DNA of 64,000 nt from Spinacia oleracea (taxonomy: Eukaryota; Streptophyta; Magnoliopsida; Caryophyllales; Amaranthaceae). The notes beneath the pieces were generated by a model. It worked only from the letters and a program-made list of their open reading frames with translations. It did not search any database and was not told the origin of the DNA. Location: the NCBI RefSeq assembly GCF_020520425.1, contig NC_079491.1, positions 39,422,027 to 39,486,026 on the forward strand, written 5' to 3'. This document shows, piece after piece, positions 1 to 9,080 of the stretch (the stretch's first letter is position 1; every line of letters begins with the position of its first letter). The position numbers were made by a program, and so were the translations under genes.

Positions 1-275
1 AGGAACTTTATTTATTTATTTTGGATAGTGAACGGTGAGATTGCAGGTAAAAGTAAGAAATTAATGGATAACAAAGTTAAATTTTTTTAAAAAACATTAA
101 GAAATTGGATGTCGGATATCCGGAAAACCCGATCCGAAAATTTTCGGGTATCGGATATTGAATATCCAAAACTTTTCGGATCAGAAACAAATATCAAATT
201 TCACAATTTTCGGATTCGGATATCCGATCCGAAATCAAATTTCGGATTGGATATCTGATCCGTGCTCACCCCTAT
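1..275. repeat. right part of a hAT-like MITE, cut by window edge
   Basis: From about 100 to 270 the sequence is built of degenerate GGATATCCG / GATCCGAAA words and ends in TGCTCACCCCTA. That end resembles the terminus of the better-defined hAT-type element at 54053-54923, which ends TTGCACATCCCTA. The left end lies outside the window, so no target duplication can be checked. The assignment is by analogy only. Confidence 0.35.
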
Positions 276-399
276 CTGTAAGTAATTAGAAGTTAACCTT
301 AATAAAGACGAGTAGATCACACCAAAATGCAAAGCAAAGTAGTATCAGAATATCAGATCATGAACCATATAATGGTACATGGAATGACAATTTTATAAC

Positions 400-1216
400 A
401 CTAGAGTACATTGGTACTGATTCGACCTGAACCGACCAAACCTGTAACCAACCATTATTCGAAATTACAAGATAAGGTAACATGTTAATCGAAATGTACC
501 CATTCGAGAAAACTGATAATTCGATTTTAATCAGATGTTGTATAACCCGAACCTGAAAAACGATTGATAACCGAACTGACCCGACTGGGTAATGATCCTA
601 ACCCGATTCGATACCCGACCCGACAAGGATTTTAAACTGATTATTACCAGACATAAGCTGCTAGGGACCCTACCTCTGGAGTAAATATATTACGCTTGAA
701 TATTTTGAGATGACCAAACTAGTTATTGACTCGAACTCGTATTAACTTTATATATAATATGTATTGATTTGACAAGAACACACGATTATTTGAAAAAAAA
801 AATCAAATTTTAAATAAAATGAACATTAGTTTTTAAAAGAAGGAAAAGATAATTGTTAAAAATTTGATCCGACTGAATAGTTATCGGTCCAGATCTTGAC
901 TGTATCCGAGAGTGAACCGGACCTGAATTTTGATCGACCCGGTAATTACCAGATCTAATCTTGACCCGAATCTGAAATTACCTGCTAGAAAAATCGGCTA
1001 AACCTGATTGGATAACACTGAAGCCCTGAACATGACCCGATTCCAACCCGACCTATACCCGAAATGGAAAATTAAACCGACATGACCCAAGCGAAAACCA
1101 ACCCGACTAAATCCGAGCTGAATACGGGTGATAAAGTGACCCAATACGATCCATCATAACCCGAGACCCGAACTTACCCGACTTGAACCCGACCCGAATA
1201 AACATTTTGACAACTC
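400..1216. repeat. degenerate CCCGA-rich non-coding repeat
   Basis: The stretch is made of irregularly repeated words such as GACCCGA, ACCCGAACC and CCGATTCG with AT-rich spacers. It ends in TTTTGACAACTCTAA, which looks like a terminal motif of plant non-autonomous hAT-like elements. No coding frame of note is present. A similar stretch lies at 57590-58945. The period is not constant, so this is not a classical satellite. Confidence 0.4.
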
Positions 1217-1576
1217 TAAGTCCAACTATCATTTGTCCTAGCATAAACAGGTATAACATGTATACTCGTATAAAGGTAGGTATAAATTGGTTGCACATGT
1301 AAAATTGTGTCTTTTTTTTTTTTTTTTTTACATAGGCTTAGAGATGGCCAACGTAGCGAGTTGGGTGGGTCAAGTCGTTTGCTGTATCGGAAAAAATGAA
1401 CACAAAACATGATGGGTCGTGGGTTACGTGGGTCATGGATCAAGGTGGGTTGTACCACATAGATAATTAATTAAATGCAGGGGATGCTCAGGCCAACAGC
1501 GAGCCACCTCGGAATGGCGGCGAAGTTAGGGTTTGAGATTGGAGTTTTAGAGAGCACGGAGAATTTTTTATTTTTA
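1217..1576. other. host flank left of the Tat nest, no gene seen
   Basis: Contains an 18-base T run near 1312-1329 and another CCCGAC-type stretch at about 1337-1455. The last 100 bases (GC-richer, around 1480-1560) show no convincing exon. Host sequence continues after the insertion at 19419, since the five bases GACAC occur on both sides of the element. Confidence 0.4.
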
Positions 1577-1581
1577 GACAC
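1577..1581. repeat. target-site duplication, left copy (outer Tat)
   Basis: GACAC directly precedes the LTR start TGTTATCCC; the same five bases follow the other LTR at 19414-19418. Confidence 0.9.
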
Positions 1582-2279
1582 TGTTATCCCGCTTTTTGGA
1601 CTAACGACATAACTGCTCTGACGTTTGATCATGTCGTGTCGACCAGGTTTTGTCATGTCACAGGTAAATGTCGTGCCAGGAAGACGTGTCGGACGTGACA
1701 CCAAGCGACGAAGCACAAGCGACAGTGGACTGGCGACAAAGGACCAGCGACGTTCGACGATGGAATAAACAGAGATAGGTCAAGAGCCAGGCCCAAAGCC
1801 CAAGTTATATTGCGCCATCACAATGGAAGAATAAGTCAGAAGAACCATTCAAAGATCACGGGAGTGGTTGAAGCTGGGAGAAGATCATGGGCAACGGCTA
1901 ATGAGAAATCCCTATCTTCTAGGGATTCTCCCAACCAACAAAGCTGGATGACTCGCGTATAAAAGGGAAAGAACGATGACAAACAAGGGAAAAGTTAACA
2001 AAATCTCTCAATACTCAAGCATTATTTACATTCGTACTTGAAAGGAATTCCTTGTATTAGTTATTTTGATTAAGCATAAACGTTCATAAAAATTACAGAA
2101 GATACTTAGTGGATTGATAGCCTCATAGCTATCCGCGGTTTTTTACCTTATTCCTGGGTTTTCCGCGTCAACACTTCTCTGTGTCGTGTCTCTTTTACTT
2201 GCTTTATTCGTTCATTGCTTAAATTAGTTAGTGTCGACCCTAGCCGAAAGTCGCCCCTAGACGAAATTTGGCATAAACA
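1582..2279 (+). repeat. 5' LTR, outer Tat element (698 bp)
   Basis: Starts TGTTATCCCGC and ends GGCATAAACA, matching 18725-19413 nearly throughout. Relative to the 3' copy it has a 4-base extra unit (CCAACCAACA against CCAACA) and a 5-base extra unit (AAATT) near its end. A TATA box lies about 320 bases before its end. Confidence 0.95.
1958..1964 (+). promoter_or_regulatory. LTR TATA box
   Basis: TATAAAA in the context CTCGCGTATAAAAGGG. It is the only good TATA motif in the LTR and would start transcription towards gag. The 3' LTR keeps it as GCGTATAAAAGAG. Confidence 0.65.
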
Positions 2280-2282
2280 GTT

Positions 2283-2300
2283 TGGCGCCGTCTGTGGGGA
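2283..2300 (+). other. primer-binding site, Tat type
   Basis: TGGCGCCGTCTGTGGGGA starts three bases after the LTR end. The first nine bases match the complement of the 3' end of tRNA-Asp, and the rest matches poorly, so the tRNA is not certain. The inner element has the same site with one change (15366-15383). Confidence 0.75.
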
Positions 2301-2337
2301 AATTAACTAGGTTTCATACAAAATTTCCCTTCACACC

Positions 2338-3885
2338 ATGTCTACTGAAGAGATGACGCTCGCAGAGATGAAAGCAGCTTACGAGAAGGCCCAAGCAGAG
2401 CTGGCCCAAGAAAGGGCATCCATTGAAAACCTCCAGAAGGAGCTCGACTCTGTGAAAAGTACCAAGTACCAGTCACGTTACAAGCCAGGTGCAAAGCCGA
2501 AGAAATTGAAATTCGAAATGACTGAAGACTCCGAAGACCTGTCCGACTGCGAAGAGCTACATGGAGAGGAAGATGAAGCAACACCAGACCCCGTAACCAA
2601 GCGCCTGAACAAGATGGAAACCCATATGAAGAAGCAATGCTCGCTGATGCTGAAGCTGATGACCAAGCTGCCAGGGGCACCCACACCTGTGGAAATGGAA
2701 CCGACCGACGGGTATGCAGCGTCGCCATTCTGTGAGGCGATCTCCAGGGTGACGGTCCCGCACCAGCTCCGGCTCCCTACCTGGACCACCCTGTATGACG
2801 GAACGTCCGACCCACACAGACACGTCAACGTCTACAAACAGCGAATGTGGCAGATCGGCATCCCCTATGACCTGGTCGAACCCGTCATGTGCAAATCGTT
2901 CGGAGGAACCCTCGACGGAGCAGCTCTGGAATGGCTCATGAACATCACCCCTGGATCCATCTACTGCCTGTCCGACCTCATCAACGCCTTCTACCAGCAA
3001 TTCGCCAGCAGTCGCCAGTTAGAGAAACAAACGAGTGACTTCTATCGGTTGGTCCAAGGACCAACCGAGTCGGTACGCGATTACTTTAACCGTTTTAATT
3101 GTGAAAAAATTAGTATAAAAAACTGTGATGTCAGGACAGCCATCGAAGCATTCAAAAGAGGTCTCATCCCCAACTCGGAATTGTACCGGGAGATAACCAA
3201 ATATCCCTGCGCAACCTTCGAGGAGGTCAGATCGAGAGCCACTGCCCAGATGCGGATTGAAGACGACGAGATTACGCAGATGGCTTCTCAGCGACCAGCA
3301 GGGGGCAGCAGCGACAGGCGGTCGTACACCCCAAGGAACAACAACTGGCGACACCAACCGTACAACCGCCAGAACCAGGTACAAAATGTCAATCAATATG
3401 ATGATACTAACCATGTTTACAGGAATGAACGGGCCGATCACCCCAACATCTCCGAATACGGCTTCAACGTCGACATCGGAGGCATAGTGAACGCCCTTCA
3501 AAATGTAGGTGGAACAGTCAGGTGGCCCCGGAAAAGTGACAGACCAGATTCCATGAAAGACATGAGCAAATGGTGCGATTTCCACCGCGACAACGGTCTC
3601 AAAACTGAGGAGTGCATCTCCCTCAAAAAGGAGGTCGCATTCCTCCTAAAACGGGGGCATTTGAAGGAGCTGCTGAGCGACAAAGGGAAGGAGACATTCA
3701 ACAAGGAACAGACCGCCCAACCCGACCCGACAACGAGCAGCGACCGACCAGACCCACCTATGTTCAACAAAGTGGTAAATGTTATTTCAAGTGGATCAGA
3801 TATTTGTGGACTGACCTCTTCTGCAGCTAAAAAAAATCAACAGAGGAGAATCAGGAGCCGTCGAAGAGGGGCAGACAGAGGATGA
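2338..3885 (+). CDS. gag: Gag protein of outer Tat element
   Basis: An open 515-codon frame starts 58 bases after the LTR. Residues 1-45 are a heptad-rich coiled coil (AEMKAAYEKAQAELAQE), followed by an acidic stretch at 60-83. Residues 135-310 are the Retrotrans_gag core that builds the virus-like particle, with FGGTLDGAALEWL and the FxRLVQGPTESVRDYFNRFN stretch. Near the end is the Tat-type knuckle C413-x2-H-x3-G-L-x4-C426; the usual GH has become GL, so one zinc ligand seems lost. The frame ends after a run of eight A at 3829-3836. The pol frame would follow if one A of this run were skipped, so the gag stop may be a simple one-base insertion or a recoding site. The inner element's gag is a close relative over the first 281 codons. 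Confidence 0.85.
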   Translation: MSTEEMTLAEMKAAYEKAQAELAQERASIENLQKELDSVKSTKYQSRYKPGAKPKKLKFEMTEDSEDLSDCEELHGEEDEATPDPVTKRLNKMETHMKKQCSLMLKLMTKLPGAPTPVEMEPTDGYAASPFCEAISRVTVPHQLRLPTWTTLYDGTSDPHRHVNVYKQRMWQIGIPYDLVEPVMCKSFGGTLDGAALEWLMNITPGSIYCLSDLINAFYQQFASSRQLEKQTSDFYRLVQGPTESVRDYFNRFNCEKISIKNCDVRTAIEAFKRGLIPNSELYREITKYPCATFEEVRSRATAQMRIEDDEITQMASQRPAGGSSDRRSYTPRNNNWRHQPYNRQNQVQNVNQYDDTNHVYRNERADHPNISEYGFNVDIGGIVNALQNVGGTVRWPRKSDRPDSMKDMSKWCDFHRDNGLKTEECISLKKEVAFLLKRGHLKELLSDKGKETFNKEQTAQPDPTTSSDRPDPPMFNKVVNVISSGSDICGLTSSAAKKNQQRRIRSRRRGADRG

Positions 3886-4378
3886 AATCGTATTAAAAAA
3901 GTCCTTGACATCAATGGCTATCACCTTCGACGACTCAGATTCAGTAGATACACAGCGAGAGCACCACGACGGACTGGTAATATGACTTCCAACAGGCAAC
4001 ACCCTGATCAAAAGGATATTTGTCGACAACGGAAGTTCAGCAAACGTGCTATTCTTGGAGGCACTGCAGGAAATGGGACTCGAGGAAAAGAACATCATTA
4101 AGAGATCAACAGTCTTGGTAGGGTTCAGCGGAGAATCATTGCGAACTGTTGGAGAAATATCATTGTCCACCTATGCAGAAGGAGTCAATGTCATGACGAA
4201 TTTCAACGTCGTCGATTTGGGACGACCATGGATCCACAAAATGAAAGTAGTACCCTCGACGTACCACCAGTCAATCAAATTCCCAACCAAATGGGGGGTC
4301 ATGGAGATCAAAGGGCAGCAAAGAGATGCAAAGAAATACTACGAAACCGCACTGAAACCATCAAAATCCTCCATCTAG
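3886..4378 (+). pseudogene. protease part of outer Tat pol, broken
   Basis: The pol frame runs in the frame of position 3881. It encodes an ITFDDSDSVD lead, then the retropepsin-like segment LPTGNTLIKRIFVDNGSSAN at about 3986-4045 and the downstream LGRPWIHKMKVVPSTYHQ. The catalytic motif is DNG rather than DTG or DSG; related Tat proteases are variable at this site. The frame is broken by an in-frame TGA at 3983-3985 before the active site and by a TAG at 4376-4378, after which the same frame stays open into RT. The protease would normally cut the Gag-Pol polyprotein. Confidence 0.75.
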
Positions 4379-5604
4379 CAATTACAACCCGGGTCGACCA
4401 CAGATGAGCCAGACGATCAACAGATCGACGAGGTAGCGTTAGACCCGACGAAACCAGACCAAGTCGTAAGGATCGGAGCATCACTGCCTGACAACATTAG
4501 AAGTCAACTAGTGTCGTTCCTAAGAGAAAACTTGGACTGCTTCGCCTGGTCGCACGAAGACATGACAGGAATTAACCCGTACGTCATCACCCATAAGCTC
4601 AACGCCAACCCCAACTTCAAACCAGTAAAACAGAAACGACGAAAGTTTGCACCAGAAAGGAATAAAATCATAGATGAAGAAGTTCAAAAATTGATAGACT
4701 TGGGGAAGATCAGAGAGGTCAAATATCCAGATTGGTTAGCAAACGTCGTCGTAAAAAGAACGGCAAATGGAGAGTGTGCATCGACTTCACCGACATCAAC
4801 AAAGCATGCCCTAAGGATCCATTCCCACTACCACATATAGACGCCATGGTCGACGCCACCGCCGGTCACGAGTTACTCACCTTCATGGACGCCTATTCAG
4901 GATACAACCAGATACTTATGTACCCAGAGGACCAAGAAAAAACTTCTTTTGTAACAGATAGAGGAAATTATTGCTATAAAGTTATGCCTTTTGGTCTTAA
5001 AAATGCAGGTGCGACGTACCAACGACTGGTCAATAGGATGTTCAAAGATCAGCTCGGAGACACGATGGAGGTGTACATCGACGACATGCTAGTGAAATCA
5101 AAGAAGGCGAACAACCACGTGGAACATCTGCGACAGTCGTTCGAAATTTTAAGGAAATACGGTATGAAACTTAACCCAACTAAATGTTCTTTTGGAGTGT
5201 CGGCAGGTAAATTTCTAGGCTACATCGTCACCCAACGAGGAATCGAGGCCAGCCCCGACCAAATAGTAGCAATCATCAACATCCAATCCCTCAGGAACAT
5301 AAAAGAGGTACAACGCTTGATAGGACGGGTGGCGGCATTAAATCGTTTTATATCTCGGTCGTCGGACAAATGTTGTCTATTCTATGACGTCTTGTGCAAA
5401 AACAAAGGCTTCAGTTGGACCGACGACCATGAAACAGCTTTGCAAAACCTAAAGAAATATTTGATGACGCCACCCCGGCCTCCTGTCCAAACCCAAAGAA
5501 GGCGAAGTCCTGCAACTCTACCTCGCCGTCAGCACGACAGCAGTCAGTGCGGTATTAGCCCGAGAAGACGAAAAACAACAACTACCCATTTACTACATCA
5601 ATAA
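4379..5604 (+). pseudogene. reverse transcriptase part of outer Tat pol, frameshifted
   Basis: The N-terminal fingers read in one frame to WLANVVV at about 4750. Lost bases near GTAAAAAGAACGG then shift the reading frame, and the palm continues from KKNGKWRVCIDFTDINKACP. Visible RT motifs are FMDAYSGYNQI, VMPFGLKNAGATYQ and the catalytic YIDD near 5074-5085, followed by the thumb and connection. A second shift near 5475 (in CCACCCCGGCC) breaks the connection region. The part from YIDD onwards is present again, inverted, in the inner element at 11889-14480, which shows where each break lies. It would copy element RNA into cDNA; this copy cannot be translated as one protein. Confidence 0.85.
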
Positions 5605-6288
5605 GTCCTTATTGGAAGCAGAAACCAGGTATTCCTCCCTCGAAAAACTTGTTTTCTAGTCACTGCCGCCAAGAAATTAAGGCATTACTTTGAAACTCAC
5701 CAAATAGTGGTGATGACTAACTATCCAATCAAGTCTGTGATGCGTAGGCCAGAACTAACAGGTCGAATGGAGAAATGGACAATGGCACTTGGAGGATTCG
5801 ACATCAAATACCAACCAAGGACAGCTGTAAAGTCGCAAGCCCTTGCAGATTTTGTGGCAGACTTCAGCCCCGACTTGGAGAAGATAGCAGACGACGAAGT
5901 CAAACTCATCAACAACGTAGAGGAAACATGGACACTCTTCGTCGAAGGCTCATCTAACTTTCGTGGTGCAGGTCTAGGCGTCGTGCTGAAATCACCACAA
6001 GGGGACATGATAGCACAAGAAATATGCTGCGACTTCAAAGCGACAAATAACGAAGCAGAATACGAGGCACTAATCGCCGGGATGACGTTAGCTGGGGAGT
6101 TGGGAGCAAGCGGACTAAACATCTTCAGCGACTCACAACTAATCGTCAACCAAATCAACGACGACTACGAAGCCAAAGACCTGAAAATGACCTTATATCT
6201 CGAGAAAGCAAAAAAGTTAACCTCCAAAACCCTTCTCCATCAAACAAGTACCACGAGACCTAAACACACAAGTCGACGCCCTCGCTAA
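5605..6288 (+). pseudogene. RNase H part of outer Tat pol, broken and catalytically changed
   Basis: After a TAG and small indel at about 5655-5661, the frame from 5707 reads through the RT connection (MTNYPIKSVMRRPELTGRME) into the Tat RNase H (LFVEGSSNFRGAGLGVVL ... EAEYEALIAGM ... SDSQLIVNQ). The first catalytic Asp of the D-G-S motif is Glu here (GAA at 5944-5946), whereas the inner element has LFVDGSS. A shift near 6226 in TCCAAAACCCTTC (the inner copy has TTCAAA at this place) ends the frame. RNase H removes RNA from the RNA-DNA hybrid during cDNA synthesis. Confidence 0.8.
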
Positions 6289-6391
6289 CCTAGGATCCGC
6301 ACTCAGAAAATCACCATTCTCAACCATACCACTAGTACACCTACTGTCGCCCGCCATCGAAAAAGACATACCCCATAATGCTAGCCTCGTC

Positions 6392-7651
6392 ATGTCAACC
6401 ACAAACACGGATAGCTGGACCAAACCCATTCTTGATTACCTAACACACGAAACCCTACCCGACGACAAGCTCGAAGCCAGAAAGATACTTTTCAAAGCTT
6501 CACGATATGTTATTTTGCAGGACGTGTTATTTAAGCGATCGGCAAACGGAATGTTGATGCGATGCGCAGAAAAAGTCGAATGGGAAGGATTACTGAAACA
6601 ATACCACGAAGGAGAATGCGGCGGACACGAAGGAGGACGAAGCTTGTCAACCAGAATCAAAAGGAACGGGTACTATTGGCCAGCTATGCTTAAAGACGCC
6701 ATGAGGTACGTAACTAAGTGCGACAAGTGCCAACGACACACAGGTATGACACGTAAACCATCTGAATTCTTACATCCCACTTTAACTCCGTGGCCTTTCA
6801 TGAAATGGGGAATGGACATCGTCGGGAAACTACCCGTCGCCCCAGGACAAAAGGTCTTCATGTTAGCTCTAACAGATTACTTTTCTAAATGGATAGAAGC
6901 AGGCGCGTTCCAACAAGTAAGAGATAAAGAAGTATGTTCGTTTATATGGACTAACATAATATGCAGGTTCGGAATACCATCAGAAATTATATGCGACAAC
7001 GGGTCACAGTTCATCAGCGACAAGACCAGGGCTTTCTGCAAAACATGGAACATCGAGCTAAAGACGTCGACGCCAAGATACCCCCAAGCCAACGGACAGG
7101 CGGAGTCCAGTAACAAGACAAGCATCGCATCACTAAAAAAGCGCTTGGACGACAAGAAAGGACGATGGGAAGAAGAGCTGCCATCCATCCTATGGGCCAA
7201 TAGGACGACGCCTAGGACGGCGACGAGGCAGACTCCCTTCTCACTCGTCTACGGGTGCGAAGCAGTACTGCCTCCCGAAGTGACGTTGCCCAGTGCACGA
7301 TATGGACTCATGACACCAGAACAAAACGACGTGGAACTCAGTGAAAACCTTGACAACACCGAAGACTTCAGGGAAGCAGCGTTGATAAGGATGGCGTCGC
7401 AGCAACAGATCGTGGCAAAATGTTTCAACAAAAATGTCAAAGTAAAAATGTTCAAGGAAGGCGATTGGGTGCTGTGCAAAGTATTTCAAAACACGAATGA
7501 ACTAAACGCATGTAAACTCGCACCAGCTTGGGAAGGACCGTACTTGATCGATAAAATCGTCGGAAAGGGGGCATACAGGCTCGTCAACAAAGACGGCAAG
7601 TCGGTCCCCCGAAGCTGGAACGCCACCCACCTTAAACTTTATCACTTTTGA
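6392..7651 (+). CDS. integrase part of outer Tat pol, open frame
   Basis: A 419-codon open frame; the start shown is only the first ATG after the upstream frameshift, not a true initiation site. It holds the whole integrase. The H72-x6-H79-x30-C110-x2-C113 zinc finger sits in GECGGHEGGR...CDKCQRH. The catalytic triad is D142 (WGMDIVG), D202 (ICDNGSQF) and E238 (ANGQAESSN). A C-terminal GDWVLCKVFQ...LAPAWEGPYLI stretch is the SH3-like DNA-binding part. No chromodomain is visible, as expected for a non-chromovirus. The enzyme inserts element cDNA into the host genome. It lies downstream of several breaks in the same pol, so it is probably not made. Confidence 0.8.
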   Translation: MSTTNTDSWTKPILDYLTHETLPDDKLEARKILFKASRYVILQDVLFKRSANGMLMRCAEKVEWEGLLKQYHEGECGGHEGGRSLSTRIKRNGYYWPAMLKDAMRYVTKCDKCQRHTGMTRKPSEFLHPTLTPWPFMKWGMDIVGKLPVAPGQKVFMLALTDYFSKWIEAGAFQQVRDKEVCSFIWTNIICRFGIPSEIICDNGSQFISDKTRAFCKTWNIELKTSTPRYPQANGQAESSNKTSIASLKKRLDDKKGRWEEELPSILWANRTTPRTATRQTPFSLVYGCEAVLPPEVTLPSARYGLMTPEQNDVELSENLDNTEDFREAALIRMASQQQIVAKCFNKNVKVKMFKEGDWVLCKVFQNTNELNACKLAPAWEGPYLIDKIVGKGAYRLVNKDGKSVPRSWNATHLKLYHF

Positions 7652-8098
7652 ACACCCGTCGTGTCCAATTTTATCAGTCGTCACCCTGTCGTTTCTATCT
7701 TTTATTTATTTTTTATCGCTTTATTTTCATTCAGAATCATTACTGACTTAAGCATCGGAGGGTCGTTGGCATCCCCAACGGCCAATCCTCCTAGCAACCC
7801 ATGTTTTCCTTTTGCAGAACGCACGACGGACAGCGAACTCCGACCAGAAACGACGATATTGGACACAAAGTAAACCATGAGCAACGACAAATAAACAAAG
7901 TAACACAGGTACTGCTTTACATACACGCAATTCTGTCGATTCATTATCTACCATTTGTAAACGCCTGTTACGTCGCACGCAACAAAAAACCCAGAACACT
8001 ATAAGAAAATCGCAAGAAAAAACACGATTGAAACAAAAAACACACTTGTCATATGATAAACAAACTGCGCGACCCATAAGGCCACGACTTTCAAAGTA
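7652..8098 (+). other. spacer between pol and antisense gene of outer Tat, left part
   Basis: No supported coding frame. It holds the conserved hairpin at 7761-7783. The inner Tat element was inserted at its right end (8099-8103); the spacer resumes at 16064. Confidence 0.6.
7761..7783. other. conserved pol/antisense-gene hairpin (outer copy)
   Basis: GGTCGTTGG-CATCC-CCAACGGCC: a 9-pair stem with one G-T pair and a 5-base loop, 110 bases after the pol stop. The inner element has the same hairpin with a perfect stem (11764-11786). It stands between the convergent ends of pol and the antisense gene, where an RNA 3'-end or stability signal could act. Confidence 0.6.
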
Positions 8099-8103
8099 CA
8101 AAC
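8099..8103. repeat. target-site duplication, left copy (inner Tat)
   Basis: CAAAC before the LTR start TGTTTATGCC; the same bases follow the far LTR at 16059-16063. Confidence 0.9.
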
Positions 8104-8775
8104 TGTTTATGCCAAAATTCGTATGGAGACGACTTTCGGCTAGGATCGACACTAACTAAGCAAAGAATTAATAACACAAATAAAGGAGACACGACACCGA
8201 GAAGTGTTGACGCGGAAAACCCAGGAATAAGGTAAAAAACCGCGGATAGCTATGAGGCTATCAATCCACTAAGTATTCTATATGATTGTTTATGCTCTTC
8301 TTTTCTGAGAATTGATATTGAAAATCTAAAGTACAATGATGAACGCTAGAGACAATTGATAGCTTAAGAGTTTAAGTGCTTGAGTGAATGTGTCTTCATC
8401 ACGCCGTTCTTTATGCTTTTATATGCCAAACGCTAACGGTTCTATTGGTTGGGAAGATCCCTAGAAGATAGGGATTCCTCCTTGGCCGTTGCTCACGTCT
8501 TCAACAAACTCCCTAATCTTCGGTCAAAGCTTGGACCTCTTCCCATCTTATGACGGCGTGGCCCATGTTGGGCTTCTGGGCTTGGAACTTGACCTATCTC
8601 CTCTTGTCGCCAGAGCCTTGTCGCTGGTCTTACGTCGCCCAGGCTTTGTCGCCTGTCGCTTCACTCGACAGGCTCACTTGACACGACGCCACCTGCGACA
8701 CGATGATACCTGGATGGCACGACAATATCAGACGTCAAAGCAGTTATGTCGTTAGTCCAATAAAGTGGGATAACA
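8104..8775 (-). repeat. 3' LTR, inner Tat element (672 bp)
   Basis: Read on the plus strand it starts TGTTTATGCC and ends GTGGGATAACA; it is the reverse complement of a TGTTATCCC...GGCATAAACA LTR. Same length as 15387-16058 and one visible difference. Its outer ends are shared with the outer element's LTRs but the middle differs, so the two are related subfamilies. Confidence 0.95.
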
Positions 8776-8790
8776 GTTTGCCCCCAATTG
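8776..8790 (-). other. polypurine tract, inner Tat element
   Basis: On the minus strand CAATTGGGGGCAAAC abuts the 3' LTR. The same word precedes the outer element's 3' LTR (18711-18724). It primes plus-strand DNA synthesis. Confidence 0.75.
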
Positions 8791-9080
8791 TGAGTTTGCG
8801 GAGTGCATACAAAGCAAAAGAAACAATTCAAAATTCAAAAAGTAAACCGTCTACAACCGTCCAGTTCGTGGGACGGAACCGTTCCGATTCTCGAAGTAAT
8901 AAATGCCAATTTTTCGCGACATGAAATAAAGTGTCTTAGAATTTTTCGAAGGAAGTTTCCAGATCTGAAAACAAGAGAGAGAAAAGGAAGGGAGGAATTG
9001 CTTTCGTTGCTTCGATTTAGCCATACCCAGGTAAAATTTCGATCATTTCCTTCGATTTTCTTGTAGATTTTAGTAGAGCG

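Noticed and set aside
8489-9066. Small plus-strand frames spanning the inner LTR and polypurine tract
   Set aside because: They run across LTR and primer structures, have no homologue in the outer copy and are chance frames.
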